From contig NZ_JBAJIJ010000001.1 of assembly GCF_036867135.1 (NCBI RefSeq), positions 372,001-436,000 of the forward strand: a DNA stretch of 64,000 nucleotides, read 5' to 3'. This DNA comes from Aeromicrobium sp. Sec7.5 (GTDB lineage: Bacteria > Actinomycetota > Actinomycetes > Propionibacteriales > Nocardioidaceae). A program made the position numbers and the translations under genes. Below the pieces are notes generated by a model. The model ran no database searches. It was not told the DNA's origin and saw nothing but the letters and a program-made list of their open reading frames with translations. Position 1 is the first letter of the stretch. Each line of letters opens with the position of its first letter. Positions 17,663 through 24,386 of this stretch are shown here, one piece after another.

Positions 17663-17883
17663 GCGACGACCAGCCCGACGAGGGCCCGCAGGCGCGGCCG
17701 GACGTCGTCCTCTGCGCCGGCGGGCCGATGCTGGTGTTCGGCGACCTGGTGGTCGAGGACGCCGAGGGCGAGCGGCACCGGACGCACCGTCCCGTCAGCG
17801 CCGTGTGCCGGTGCGGGAAGTCGGCCTCCGCGCCCTGGTGCGACGGCACCCACAAGGCCCTCCCGGCCAGGCTCCGCCCATAG
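17659..17883 (+). CDS. CDGSH iron-sulfur domain protein
   Basis: A 74-residue protein ending in the 2Fe-2S motif CRCGKSASAPWCDGTHK, the exact C-X-C-X2-S-X3-P-X-C-D-G-X-H pattern in which three Cys and one His hold the cluster. It is translationally coupled to the iron-containing redox enzyme upstream and may supply it with electrons. That role is inference. The first part (GGPMLVFGDLVVEDAEGE) is the short beta segment usual for bacterial members. Confidence 0.9.
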   Translation: MSDDQPDEGPQARPDVVLCAGGPMLVFGDLVVEDAEGERHRTHRPVSAVCRCGKSASAPWCDGTHKALPARLRP

Positions 17884-17910
17884 GCTCGCTTCGCTCCACA
17901 CGGGTCACCA

Positions 17911-18151
17911 CCGGCGGTTGAGGTGTGAGTGCCGCCTGCGGCGCGAGCCTCGAAACCTCGGTCACGATGTGGGTTGCGGTACCCCTATCGAGGCTCGCTC
18001 GTTCCTCACTCGCACCTCAAGGGGCGGACAGAGCTGCCGGCGGTTGAGGTGTGAGTGCCGCCTGCGGCGCGAGCCTCGAAACCTCGGTCAGGTGCTGGGT
18101 TGCGGTACCCCTATCGAGGCTCGCTCGTTCCTCACTCGCACCTCAAGGGGC
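17911..18151. repeat. Two dispersed hairpin repeats
   Basis: Two near-identical direct copies of about 120 bp. Each has CCGGCGGTTGAGGTGTGAG, the small hairpin GCCGC-CT-GCGGC, GAGCCTCGAAACCTC, then ATCGAGGCTCG and GCACCTCAAGGGGCG. They fill the space between the CDGSH gene and the convergent alcohol dehydrogenase and could end transcription from both sides. Confidence 0.85.
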
Positions 18152-18155
18152 GAGC

Positions 18156-19331
18156 TCAGGGGGTGAAGACGACCTTGATGGCGTCGTCGTCCTTGGCCTG
18201 GAAGGTGGCGTAGGCCTCGGGCGCCTGGGCCAGCGGCAGGCGGTGCGTCGCGAACGTCTCCAGGCCCAGCGGGTCGCCGTCCGCCAACGCCAGCGGCAGC
18301 GCGTCGTCGAGCCAGCGGCGCACGTTGGCCTGCCCGGTGCGGATCGTGAGCTGCTTGTCGAAGATCGTCTGCATCGGCAGGGTGTCGGCCGCGCCCGCGT
18401 ACACGCCCGCCAGCGAGATCGTGGCGCCACGGCGAGCGGCGTCGATGGCCAGGCGCAGTGCCGACAGTCGGTCGACACTGGCGTTCTTCATGAGCGGTTG
18501 GGCGAGCGCGTCCGGCAGCATGCCGGCCACGCGCTGCGCAGCCTCGGCGAACGGTGACCCGTGCGCCTCCATCCCGACCGCGTCGATCACGGCATCGGCC
18601 CCGCGACCGGCGGTGAGGTCGCGCACCTGGTCGGAGGAGTGGGGGCCCAGCTCGATCGTCTCGACGCCGAGCAGCGCCGAGCGGCGCAACCGTGCGCCGA
18701 CGAGGTCGATGCCGAGCACGCGGATGCCGCGGTGCAGGGCGATGCGGGCGGCCATCTCGCCGATCGGCCCCAGCCCGACGACGAGCAGGGTCTCGCCCAG
18801 CTGGACCCCGGTGTACTCGACCGACTGCCACGCCGTCGGGACGACGTCCGACAGGTACACGAACCGCTCGTCGGGGAGGTCGGACTCGATCTTGAGCGGG
18901 CCGAAGTCCGCGTGCGGCACGCGCAGGAACTGGGCCTGACCGCCCGGGACGGAGCCGTACAGGTCGGTGTAGCCGAAGAGCTGGGCGCCCATGCCGTGCT
19001 CGGTCACCTGCGTCGTCTCGCACTGCGTGTGCAGGCCCCGGTCGCACATGAAGCACGACCCGCAGCTGATCTGGAACGGCACGACGACGCGGTCACCGAC
19101 CGCGAGATCGGGCACCGCCGGCCCCTTCTCGACGACGACCCCCATGGCCTCGTGCCCGAGGACGTCCCCGGGGTGCAGGAAGGGGCCGAGCGTCTCGTAG
19201 AGGTGCAGATCGGATCCGCAGAGGCCCGTGGTCGTGACCTCGATGATGACGTCGTTGTCCTGCTCGATCGCGGGGTCGGGGACGTCCTCCACGCGGACGT
19301 CGCGGCGTCCCTGCCAGGTGAGTGCCTTCAT
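18156..19331 (-). CDS. Zinc-dependent alcohol dehydrogenase
   Basis: A 391-residue medium-chain dehydrogenase. The catalytic zinc ligands are in TTGLCGSDLHLYE and GDVLGHEAMG. The structural zinc loop is CGSCFMCDRGLHTQC. The Rossmann loop is VVGLGPIGEMAARIA at about 190. Length and the inner loop (TEHGMGAQLFGYTDLYGSVPGGQ) resemble the glutathione-independent formaldehyde dehydrogenase branch, so a formaldehyde or aldehyde-detoxifying role is possible. A good SigB-type promoter lies 44 bp upstream. Confidence 0.9.
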   Translation of the reverse strand: MKALTWQGRRDVRVEDVPDPAIEQDNDVIIEVTTTGLCGSDLHLYETLGPFLHPGDVLGHEAMGVVVEKGPAVPDLAVGDRVVVPFQISCGSCFMCDRGLHTQCETTQVTEHGMGAQLFGYTDLYGSVPGGQAQFLRVPHADFGPLKIESDLPDERFVYLSDVVPTAWQSVEYTGVQLGETLLVVGLGPIGEMAARIALHRGIRVLGIDLVGARLRRSALLGVETIELGPHSSDQVRDLTAGRGADAVIDAVGMEAHGSPFAEAAQRVAGMLPDALAQPLMKNASVDRLSALRLAIDAARRGATISLAGVYAGAADTLPMQTIFDKQLTIRTGQANVRRWLDDALPLALADGDPLGLETFATHRLPLAQAPEAYATFQAKDDDAIKVVFTP

Positions 19332-19374
19332 CGGGGTCCTCCGTGATCGGGCGACGGTGATCAGTGCGGGTGGG

Positions 19375-19399
19375 GTACCCGCCTCCCGGCCGGTCAAAC
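19375..19399 (-). promoter_or_regulatory. SigB/SigF-type promoter of the zinc alcohol dehydrogenase
   Basis: Read on the minus strand, GTTT (19399-19396), exactly 15 bases, then GGGTAC (19380-19375). This agrees with the stress-sigma consensus GTTT-N14-16-GGGTAT, about 45 bp before the ATG at 19331. A gene for a matching sigma factor is at 21089-21769. Confidence 0.55.
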
Positions 19400-19407
19400 C
19401 ACGCCTC

Positions 19408-19427
19408 GGGGGGGGGGGGGGGGGGGG
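19408..19427 (+). repeat. Uninterrupted run of 20 G
   Basis: A homopolymer of 20 guanines in the divergent gap between the alcohol dehydrogenase promoter and the small membrane protein at 19470. Such a run is prone to slippage and to G-quadruplex formation, and its exact length in the assembly should be regarded as uncertain. Confidence 0.9.
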
Positions 19428-19469
19428 TCTCGAGGTGCGGGGTCGACCTCGCGGTCGTTCACTGGAGCC

Positions 19470-19613
19470 ATGAACCAGGCATCGCCGGACCGACCGCCCC
19501 GCACCGACAAACCGACCGACGGGCGGGGGAAGTTCGGACTGATCGGGGTCGTCGTCGGCGTGATCGCCTTCCTGGCCGTGGTCCTCGCCGTCGTCGTCGG
19601 TCTCGCACGCTGA
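19470..19613 (+). CDS. Single-span 47-residue membrane protein
   Basis: A short reading frame starting at ATG after GGAG. It has about 22 hydrophilic residues (many Pro, Asp, Arg and Lys) followed by one hydrophobic helix (IGVVVGVIAFLAVVLAVVVG). Family unknown. It stands 57 bp downstream of the G20 tract and upstream of another tiny membrane protein, in a stress-related region. Confidence 0.55.
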   Translation: MNQASPDRPPRTDKPTDGRGKFGLIGVVVGVIAFLAVVLAVVVGLAR

Positions 19614-19694
19614 CACCGATCCGTAACCGCGCTCGGGATGCGCTTCTCCTGAGCACCGATAACGTCGAAAGTCCGCAATCAAAGGAGTCATCAC

Positions 19695-19838
19695 ATGGAT
19701 CTCATCCTGTGGATCATCGCTGTTGTCCTCGTCGTCTCGGGCGTCTTCGCGCTGCTGCGCAAGGAGATGGTCTGGGGCATCGTCCTGATCGTCGTGGGTC
19801 TGCTCGTCGGACCGGGCGGCGTCAGCCTCTTCAGTTGA
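19695..19838 (+). CDS. GPGG-motif 47-residue membrane protein
   Basis: A tiny protein of two hydrophobic helices separated by LLRKEMVW and ending GLLVGPGGVSLFS. The GPGG-V-S-hydrophobic-F ending is a pattern I have seen in small actinobacterial membrane proteins that are often SigB-dependent. That link is from memory. A clear AAAGGAG precedes the ATG. Function unknown. Confidence 0.7.
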   Translation: MDLILWIIAVVLVVSGVFALLRKEMVWGIVLIVVGLLVGPGGVSLFS

Positions 19839-19868
19839 CAGCCGCGCGCTGACAGCTGAGGGAGGGAG

Positions 19869-19911
19869 CACCACACCCCGGCACCGATTTACTCGGCGCC
19901 GGGGTGTGGTG
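19869..19911. terminator. Strong 14-bp hairpin
   Basis: CACCACACCCCGGC pairs perfectly with GCCGGGGTGTGGTG around a 15-base loop, just after the small membrane protein gene and before the DUF7218-like gene. There is no T-run, as is common for terminators in high-GC genomes. Confidence 0.6.
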
Positions 19912-19928
19912 CGTCCGCGACCGGGTAC
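19904..19928 (+). promoter_or_regulatory. SigB/SigF-type promoter candidate
   Basis: GTGT (19904-19907), 15 bases, GGGTAC (19923-19928), placed 26 bp before the ATG of the DUF7218-like gene. The -35 overlaps the right arm of the preceding hairpin. Confidence 0.45.
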
Positions 19929-19954
19929 GTCCCTCGAGAGAAGGAGGCAATGCC

Positions 19955-20230
19955 ATGCCGGAGAAGGACACACCGAACAGCCTGAAGAACCCCGAGATGT
20001 ACGAGTCGCTGCGCGACGACGGGGCCTCGAAGGAGAAGGCGGCGCGCATCTCGAACGCCGCCGCGCAGAAGGGCCGGTCCGAGTCGAGCGTCGGCGCCAA
20101 GGGTGGCCGGTCCGGCTCGTACGAGGACTGGACCGTCGACGAGCTGCGGGACCGGGCCAAGGAGCTCGGACTGAGCGGCTACTCCGACCTGCGCAAGGAC
20201 GAGCTCGTCGAGGCCCTCCGCGACCACTGA
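19955..20230 (+). CDS. DUF7218-like / Rho N-terminal-domain stress protein
   Basis: A 91-residue basic protein. The first half ([20 protein letters not shown], then [13 protein letters not shown]) is a conserved small actinobacterial domain, and the second half ([33 protein letters not shown]) is a Rho N-terminal/SAP-like helical fold that often binds nucleic acid. A strong AAGGAGG is present, and a SigB-like promoter lies upstream. It may be a DNA- or RNA-associated stress protein; its role is not established. Confidence 0.82.
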   Translation: MPEKDTPNSLKNPEMYESLRDDGASKEKAARISNAAAQKGRSESSVGAKGGRSGSYEDWTVDELRDRAKELGLSGYSDLRKDELVEALRDH

Positions 20231-20232
20231 GC

Positions 20233-21075
20233 GTGCCGTCCCTGGTCGAGTGGCGCGTCGACGAGCGCCCGCCACGCCTGTGGACCCGACTGTACGTCGC
20301 CGTCATGTGGGTACTGCGCGACAAGCGTGCGTTCACGGGTCAGGAGCAGACCGTCTGGATCGTTCGCCCACGGCGGAGACGTCCGGCCGCACGGGTGCTG
20401 TACCTCCACGGGGGCGGGTACGTGCACCCGCTGACCCCGGACTACTGGCGGCTCGTGCGAGCCCTGACGGCTGCCCCGGCCGAGGTCGTCGTCCCGGCCT
20501 ACCCGCTCGCCCCGGTGGCGCACGTGGACGATGTCGTGCCGCGGCTCGTGGCCCTCGCCCGCTCGCTCGACGACCTGCCGCTCGTCGTCATGGGCGACTC
20601 GGCTGGCGGCGCCCTGTCCCTCGTCCTGGCCGGACACCTGCGCGGGGCGGCCCGGCGCCCGGACGCCGTCGTGCTCCTCAGCCCATGGCTCGACGCGACC
20701 CTGGACGAGGACCAGGTCTCTGACCTCGAGGCCACGGATCCCATGCTGGAGGAGACCGGCCTGCGGGCCGCCGGACGCTGGTGGTCGGGAGGTCGGACCA
20801 CCACGGATCCGGACGTCAGCCCCGTGTTCGGGAACCTGGACGGACTGCCGCCGGTCGACGTGCACGTGGGCGCCCACGACATCCTTCGGCCCGCGGTCGA
20901 GCTGCTCGCGCAGCGTGCCGATCGGGCCGACGACGTCGTGCTGACCGTGCACGAACGCACCGCGATGTTCCACGTGTGGATGACCCGCTTCGTCCCCGAG
21001 GGGGCGCAGACCCGGCGCATCCTACGGGACCGGGTCCGCGCGGTGGCGCGACCCACGGAGCCGCGCCACCCCTGA
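20233..21075 (+). CDS. Alpha/beta hydrolase, hormone-sensitive-lipase type
   Basis: A 280-residue esterase/lipase. HGGGYVHPL gives the HSL oxyanion hole, GDSAGGAL the nucleophilic serine near residue 123, the acid is in VGAHDILRP, and the histidine is in MFHVWM. It starts with GTG three bases after the stop of the DUF7218-like gene, so the two are likely co-transcribed. It probably cleaves a short-chain or sterol-like ester; the substrate is unknown. Confidence 0.86.
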   Translation: MPSLVEWRVDERPPRLWTRLYVAVMWVLRDKRAFTGQEQTVWIVRPRRRRPAARVLYLHGGGYVHPLTPDYWRLVRALTAAPAEVVVPAYPLAPVAHVDDVVPRLVALARSLDDLPLVVMGDSAGGALSLVLAGHLRGAARRPDAVVLLSPWLDATLDEDQVSDLEATDPMLEETGLRAAGRWWSGGRTTTDPDVSPVFGNLDGLPPVDVHVGAHDILRPAVELLAQRADRADDVVLTVHERTAMFHVWMTRFVPEGAQTRRILRDRVRAVARPTEPRHP

Positions 21076-21088
21076 AGGCGGCCGGGGT

Positions 21089-21769
21089 TCAGGCGGCGGT
21101 CGGCGCCGCGGTGCCCTCCGCCGCGGACCGCAGTCGAGCCAGGAGCGCCGCGATACGTCGCGACACCTGCATCTGGCTGATGCCGAGCTGGTCGGCGATC
21201 TCCTGCTGGGTCAGGTCGTCGACGAACCGCCACTGCAACAGCTGGCGGTCTGGGCGCGAGAGGTCGCGGCAGATCCGCGCGAACGTCACCCAGTCGTCGA
21301 CGAGCTCGAGGCGGGTGTCGATGCCACCCATCTCGTGTCCGGCGTCGAGTGCCGCGTCGATCGAGTCGGGCGAGTAGCAGCCGCGAGCCGCGGCGGCCTC
21401 GGTCAGGTCGCCGGCCGAGACGCCGAGGCGCTGCGACAGGTCGGTGATCTGGGCCGTCGTGATGTCGGTGCCGTCGTGCTCGGCGCCGAGACGTGCCTGG
21501 AGCTCCTGCACCCGCCTCGGCGGACGCACGCCCCAGGCCCGGTCGCGGAAGTGGCGCTTGAGCTCGCCGCGAATCGTGGCGGTCGCGAATGCGGCGAAGG
21601 CGCCGCGTTCCTCGTCGAACCCCGCCGCCGCCTTCACGAGCGCGAGGCGGGCGACCTGCTCGAGGTCGTCCGCGTCGACGCCCCGACCGCGGTAGCCGCG
21701 CGCAAGTCGTGCGGCGAGCGGGAGATGGTCCAAAATGAGCAGGTGTTGATCGTGCGTGGTGGCAGCCAT
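21089..21769 (-). CDS. Alternative sigma factor, SigB/SigF/SigG family
   Basis: A 226-residue group 3 sigma-70 factor. Region 2 (DADDLEQVARLALVKAAAGF followed by the -10-reading helix) is at about 30-75. A short region 3 follows, and region 4 has the helix-turn-helix LTQQEIADQLGISQMQVSRR at about 187-206. This architecture matches stress sigma factors that read GTTT-N15-GGGTA promoters, and three such promoters lie within 5 kb. No anti-sigma (RsbW) or anti-anti-sigma gene is adjacent, so control must come from elsewhere. Confidence 0.88.
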   Translation of the reverse strand: MAATTHDQHLLILDHLPLAARLARGYRGRGVDADDLEQVARLALVKAAAGFDEERGAFAAFATATIRGELKRHFRDRAWGVRPPRRVQELQARLGAEHDGTDITTAQITDLSQRLGVSAGDLTEAAAARGCYSPDSIDAALDAGHEMGGIDTRLELVDDWVTFARICRDLSRPDRQLLQWRFVDDLTQQEIADQLGISQMQVSRRIAALLARLRSAAEGTAAPTAA

Positions 21770-21920
21770 GGGTCGGTCCCCCTGGGTAGCTGGTGCATCG
21801 ACGGCTGCTGCTCAACCATTCGCCACGTTGCCACCGGGTCAGGACACCCGCAACCGGAGACCACGGCAGCCGGCGTCCCGATCAGCACCCGTTGAACCGC
21901 AGCACAGCAGAGAGGCGCCC

Positions 21921-22649
21921 ATGAGCCCCGACACCGTCAGCCCCGACACCATCAGCCCCGGCACGTCGTCCCCATCCCACGGGCCCGGTCTGGCCGAGAT
22001 CCTCCTCGCCCTCCACGAGTCGACCGACAGCGAGCAGACCGTGCAGCGGGTCGCCGAGTTCGCGAGGTCGGCCATCCAGTGCGACGACGCCGGGGTGCTG
22101 CTGACGCACGCGCGCCACCGCGTCGAGACCGCTGCCGCCACCAGCCTCGCCGTCGGGCAGGCGCACCAGCTGCAGGTCGAGCTCGACGAGGGCCCCTGCC
22201 TCGAGGCGCTCGAGCACCGCGACACGATCTACCGCGTGGCCGACGCCGCCCGCGAGCTGCGCTGGCCGCAGTGGAGCCGCGCCGTGGTCGAGCTGGGCTA
22301 CCGCAGCGTCGTCAGCGTCCCGATCGCCACGAAGGAGCGGTGCTACGGGTCGCTCAACGTCTACGCGGCGCGACCCGACGCCTTCGACGACGACGACGTC
22401 GCCGTCACCACGATCCTGGCGCGGCACGCTTCCGTGGCCCTCACCTCGAGCCGGGACGTCGAGGGCCTGCGGCGCGCGGTGGACTCCCGCAAGCTGATCG
22501 GCATGGCGATGGGCCTGGTCATGGAGCGCTACGGTGTCGAGCCCGACCAGGCGTTCGAGGTCCTGCGACGGTACTCGCAGGACCGCAACGTCAAACTGCG
22601 CGACGTCGCGCGCGGGATCGTCGAGGACCGGACGCTGCCGTCGCTGTGA
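21921..22649 (+). CDS. GAF and ANTAR domain protein
   Basis: A 242-residue regulator. A GAF ligand-sensing domain (about 22-165; LDEGPCLEALEH, YRSVVSVPI) is followed by a C-terminal ANTAR domain (about 180-235; LIGMAMGLVMERYGVEPDQA, FEVLRRYSQDRNVKL). ANTAR domains bind paired hexanucleotide-loop RNA hairpins to stop termination. It is divergent from the sigma gene and thus probably part of the same stress network. The first 16 residues repeat SPDT. Confidence 0.9.
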   Translation: MSPDTVSPDTISPGTSSPSHGPGLAEILLALHESTDSEQTVQRVAEFARSAIQCDDAGVLLTHARHRVETAAATSLAVGQAHQLQVELDEGPCLEALEHRDTIYRVADAARELRWPQWSRAVVELGYRSVVSVPIATKERCYGSLNVYAARPDAFDDDDVAVTTILARHASVALTSSRDVEGLRRAVDSRKLIGMAMGLVMERYGVEPDQAFEVLRRYSQDRNVKLRDVARGIVEDRTLPSL

Positions 22650-22826
22650 GTCGGCGTTGGTCATTGTCCAGCCGATGAGCGCATGGTGCGTGCGGCACCC
22701 GGGTACTGCCGGACCAAGCGGTCCTGTTGAGCACACAGCAGGGCCGCGCCACTTCTTCCGGTGGCGTCGTCCTAGGATGTCGTCGAACCGCTGACGCAGC
22801 CGGCGGCGAGGATCTTCCGTCGAAGG

Positions 22827-22976
22827 ATGACCCGCCGCGTGAGCGAGCTGATCAGAATCTGTCCCGAGTGTCTCGAGGACACCGCCGTCCACCTCGGCGA
22901 CGTGCCGGGGTACTCCCTCTACGCGTGCGTGCGGTGCGACGCGGAGTTCCAGGTGGAGGTGGACGGGACCGACTAG
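22827..22976 (+). CDS. 49-residue zinc-ribbon protein
   Basis: A short protein with CPEC and CVRC pairs 21 residues apart, a typical zinc ribbon, and little else. The ATG follows GAAGG. Its TAG stop shares the palindrome CTAG (22973-22976) with the convergent gene on the other strand. Function unknown; such ribbons can bind nucleic acid or larger protein partners. Confidence 0.6.
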   Translation: MTRRVSELIRICPECLEDTAVHLGDVPGYSLYACVRCDAEFQVEVDGTD

Positions 22977-23443
22977 TTGGCGGCCCAGGCGCGACGCGCG
23001 GCTGCCCGGTGGTGCTCCTGGAGGTCCTGGATCTGTCGCCGTCCCTGGTCGCGGAGCCGCTCCAGGTCACCGCGGTCGACACGGGGATCCTCGAGCTCGA
23101 GCAACGCCTCCCATCCGGCGACCTTGCCGGACACGGCGTCGTGCATCGACTCCAGGTCGATGACGTCGGTCAGCGCGGTGCGTCGCAGGAGGTTGCCGTT
23201 GGGCTTGAGCCGGCCGACGCGCTCGCCGACCTTCGCGACGACCTGCGTCAGCGTCGGCTCCGTCGAGCCGAGGCGCTCGACCAGGCCGCGCAGCCACGCC
23301 CGCTCCTCGAACAGCTCCTCGCGGATCCGCGCCGTCGTGGCGCGCGCTTGCGGGTCGTGGAGATCGGTGCCGCGGCCGAACAGCTCGATGCCGGCAGCCG
23401 CTCCGGTCAGGTGGATCCGGACGTAGTGCGCGAGGAGGTCCAT
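22973..23443 (-). CDS. Helical protein of unknown function
   Basis: A 156-residue, almost entirely helical, charged protein. It has an N-terminal ALLAHYV-like helix (MDLLAHYVRIHLTGAAAGIE) and long amphipathic segments rich in Glu, Arg and Leu. It looks like a small four-helix bundle. I do not recognise a named family with confidence. A GGGTAC box lies nine bases before the ATG, too close for a normal leader, so its transcript may be leaderless. It is convergent with the zinc-ribbon gene. Confidence 0.68.
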   Translation of the reverse strand: MDLLAHYVRIHLTGAAAGIELFGRGTDLHDPQARATTARIREELFEERAWLRGLVERLGSTEPTLTQVVAKVGERVGRLKPNGNLLRRTALTDVIDLESMHDAVSGKVAGWEALLELEDPRVDRGDLERLRDQGRRQIQDLQEHHRAAARRAWAAN

Positions 23444-23556
23444 GGATCTGTTGTACCCGGGACCGCCGTGAGCATGTGCCGTCGGGCGCATGGACCTGAC
23501 GGGCGCATGGACCTGACGGGACGGGGAACTCCTGCCCCGACCTGAGGAGGCCCCGG

Positions 23557-24195
23557 ATGACCGAGCTCGAGAAGGACGCCGCAGTCCCCGCGCGCGATCG
23601 CCTGGCCTTCGGGCCCCTGGACATCGTCTTCGACGACAGCGTCCTCGTGCCGCGGCCGTGGACGATCGCGCAGTCCACGTGGGCCCGTGAGCTGCTCGAA
23701 TCCGCCCCGGCAGGTGGCGTGCTCGAGCTGTGCAGCGGCGCCGGGCACATCGGTCTGGCGTCCGTGCACGCCACGGACCGGCGCCTGGTCCAGGTCGACC
23801 GTGACCCGCACGCGTGCGATCTGGCCCGCGAGAACGCGGCCGCGGCCGGCGTGGCTGCCGAGATCCGGTGCGGGTCCCTGTCCGAGGTCCTTCGCGACGA
23901 CGACCGTTTCGCCCTCGTGATCGCCGACCCGCCCTGGGTCCCGTCGGCCGGGGTCGAGGTGTTCCCCGACGATCCGGTGTGGGCGATCGATGGTGGCGAC
24001 GACGGCCTCGACGTCGCGCGGGAGTGCGTCCGGGTGGCCGCCCGTCACCTCGCGCCGGACGGCGTCGTGCTCCTCCAGGTCGGGTCGCCTGAGCAGTTCG
24101 CGCAGCTCGACGACACCCTGCGAGAGTGCGGTCTCGCCGCGATCGAGGTGCGCAGCCTCGCCGGCGGCGCCCTCGCAGCGCTGCGCCCTCAGTGA
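23557..24195 (+). CDS. Class I SAM-dependent methyltransferase
   Basis: A 212-residue methyltransferase. Motif I is VLELCSGAGHIGL (about 50-62), an acidic end of strand 2 follows (VQVDRD), and the active-site motif is ADPPWVPS. The NPPY-like sequence points to methylation of an amide or base nitrogen (RsmC, PrmC or TrmN6-like branch). GAGGAGG precedes the ATG. The target molecule is unknown. Confidence 0.84.
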   Translation: MTELEKDAAVPARDRLAFGPLDIVFDDSVLVPRPWTIAQSTWARELLESAPAGGVLELCSGAGHIGLASVHATDRRLVQVDRDPHACDLARENAAAAGVAAEIRCGSLSEVLRDDDRFALVIADPPWVPSAGVEVFPDDPVWAIDGGDDGLDVARECVRVAARHLAPDGVVLLQVGSPEQFAQLDDTLRECGLAAIEVRSLAGGALAALRPQ

Positions 24196-24265
24196 CGTCG
24201 GGAGCCAGGTCTCGGCCGCCCGGATGACGGGTCGTTTCACCTAAGTCATCCGACCCCTCGCCAGA

Positions 24266-24276
24266 AGTCCGGGACT
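24266..24276. promoter_or_regulatory. AGTCC/GGACT inverted repeat upstream of the GH16 gene
   Basis: AGTCC, one base, GGACT form a palindrome, continuing as GGGACTTTGGTACTT. The left half resembles a DevR/DosR-type box, the right half does not. It lies about 110 bp before the GH16 start and may be part of its promoter. A stable GCGGC-GAACA-GCCGC hairpin follows at 24341-24355 in the untranslated leader. Confidence 0.3.
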
Positions 24277-24386
24277 TTGGTACTTTCGATCGCAGGAGGA
24301 GAGTCCTGACTCGCGAGCTTGGGAGGGCGACCGGGTCGGTGCGGCGAACAGCCGCATCGGTGGCTCTCCATGGAGAGGGAGATCCA

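Noticed and set aside
24246..24386. c-di-GMP or c-di-AMP riboswitch before the GH16 gene
   Set aside because: The conserved blocks of these classes that I know (for example GGCAAACC or GGUAGGU) are missing; only simple hairpins are present.
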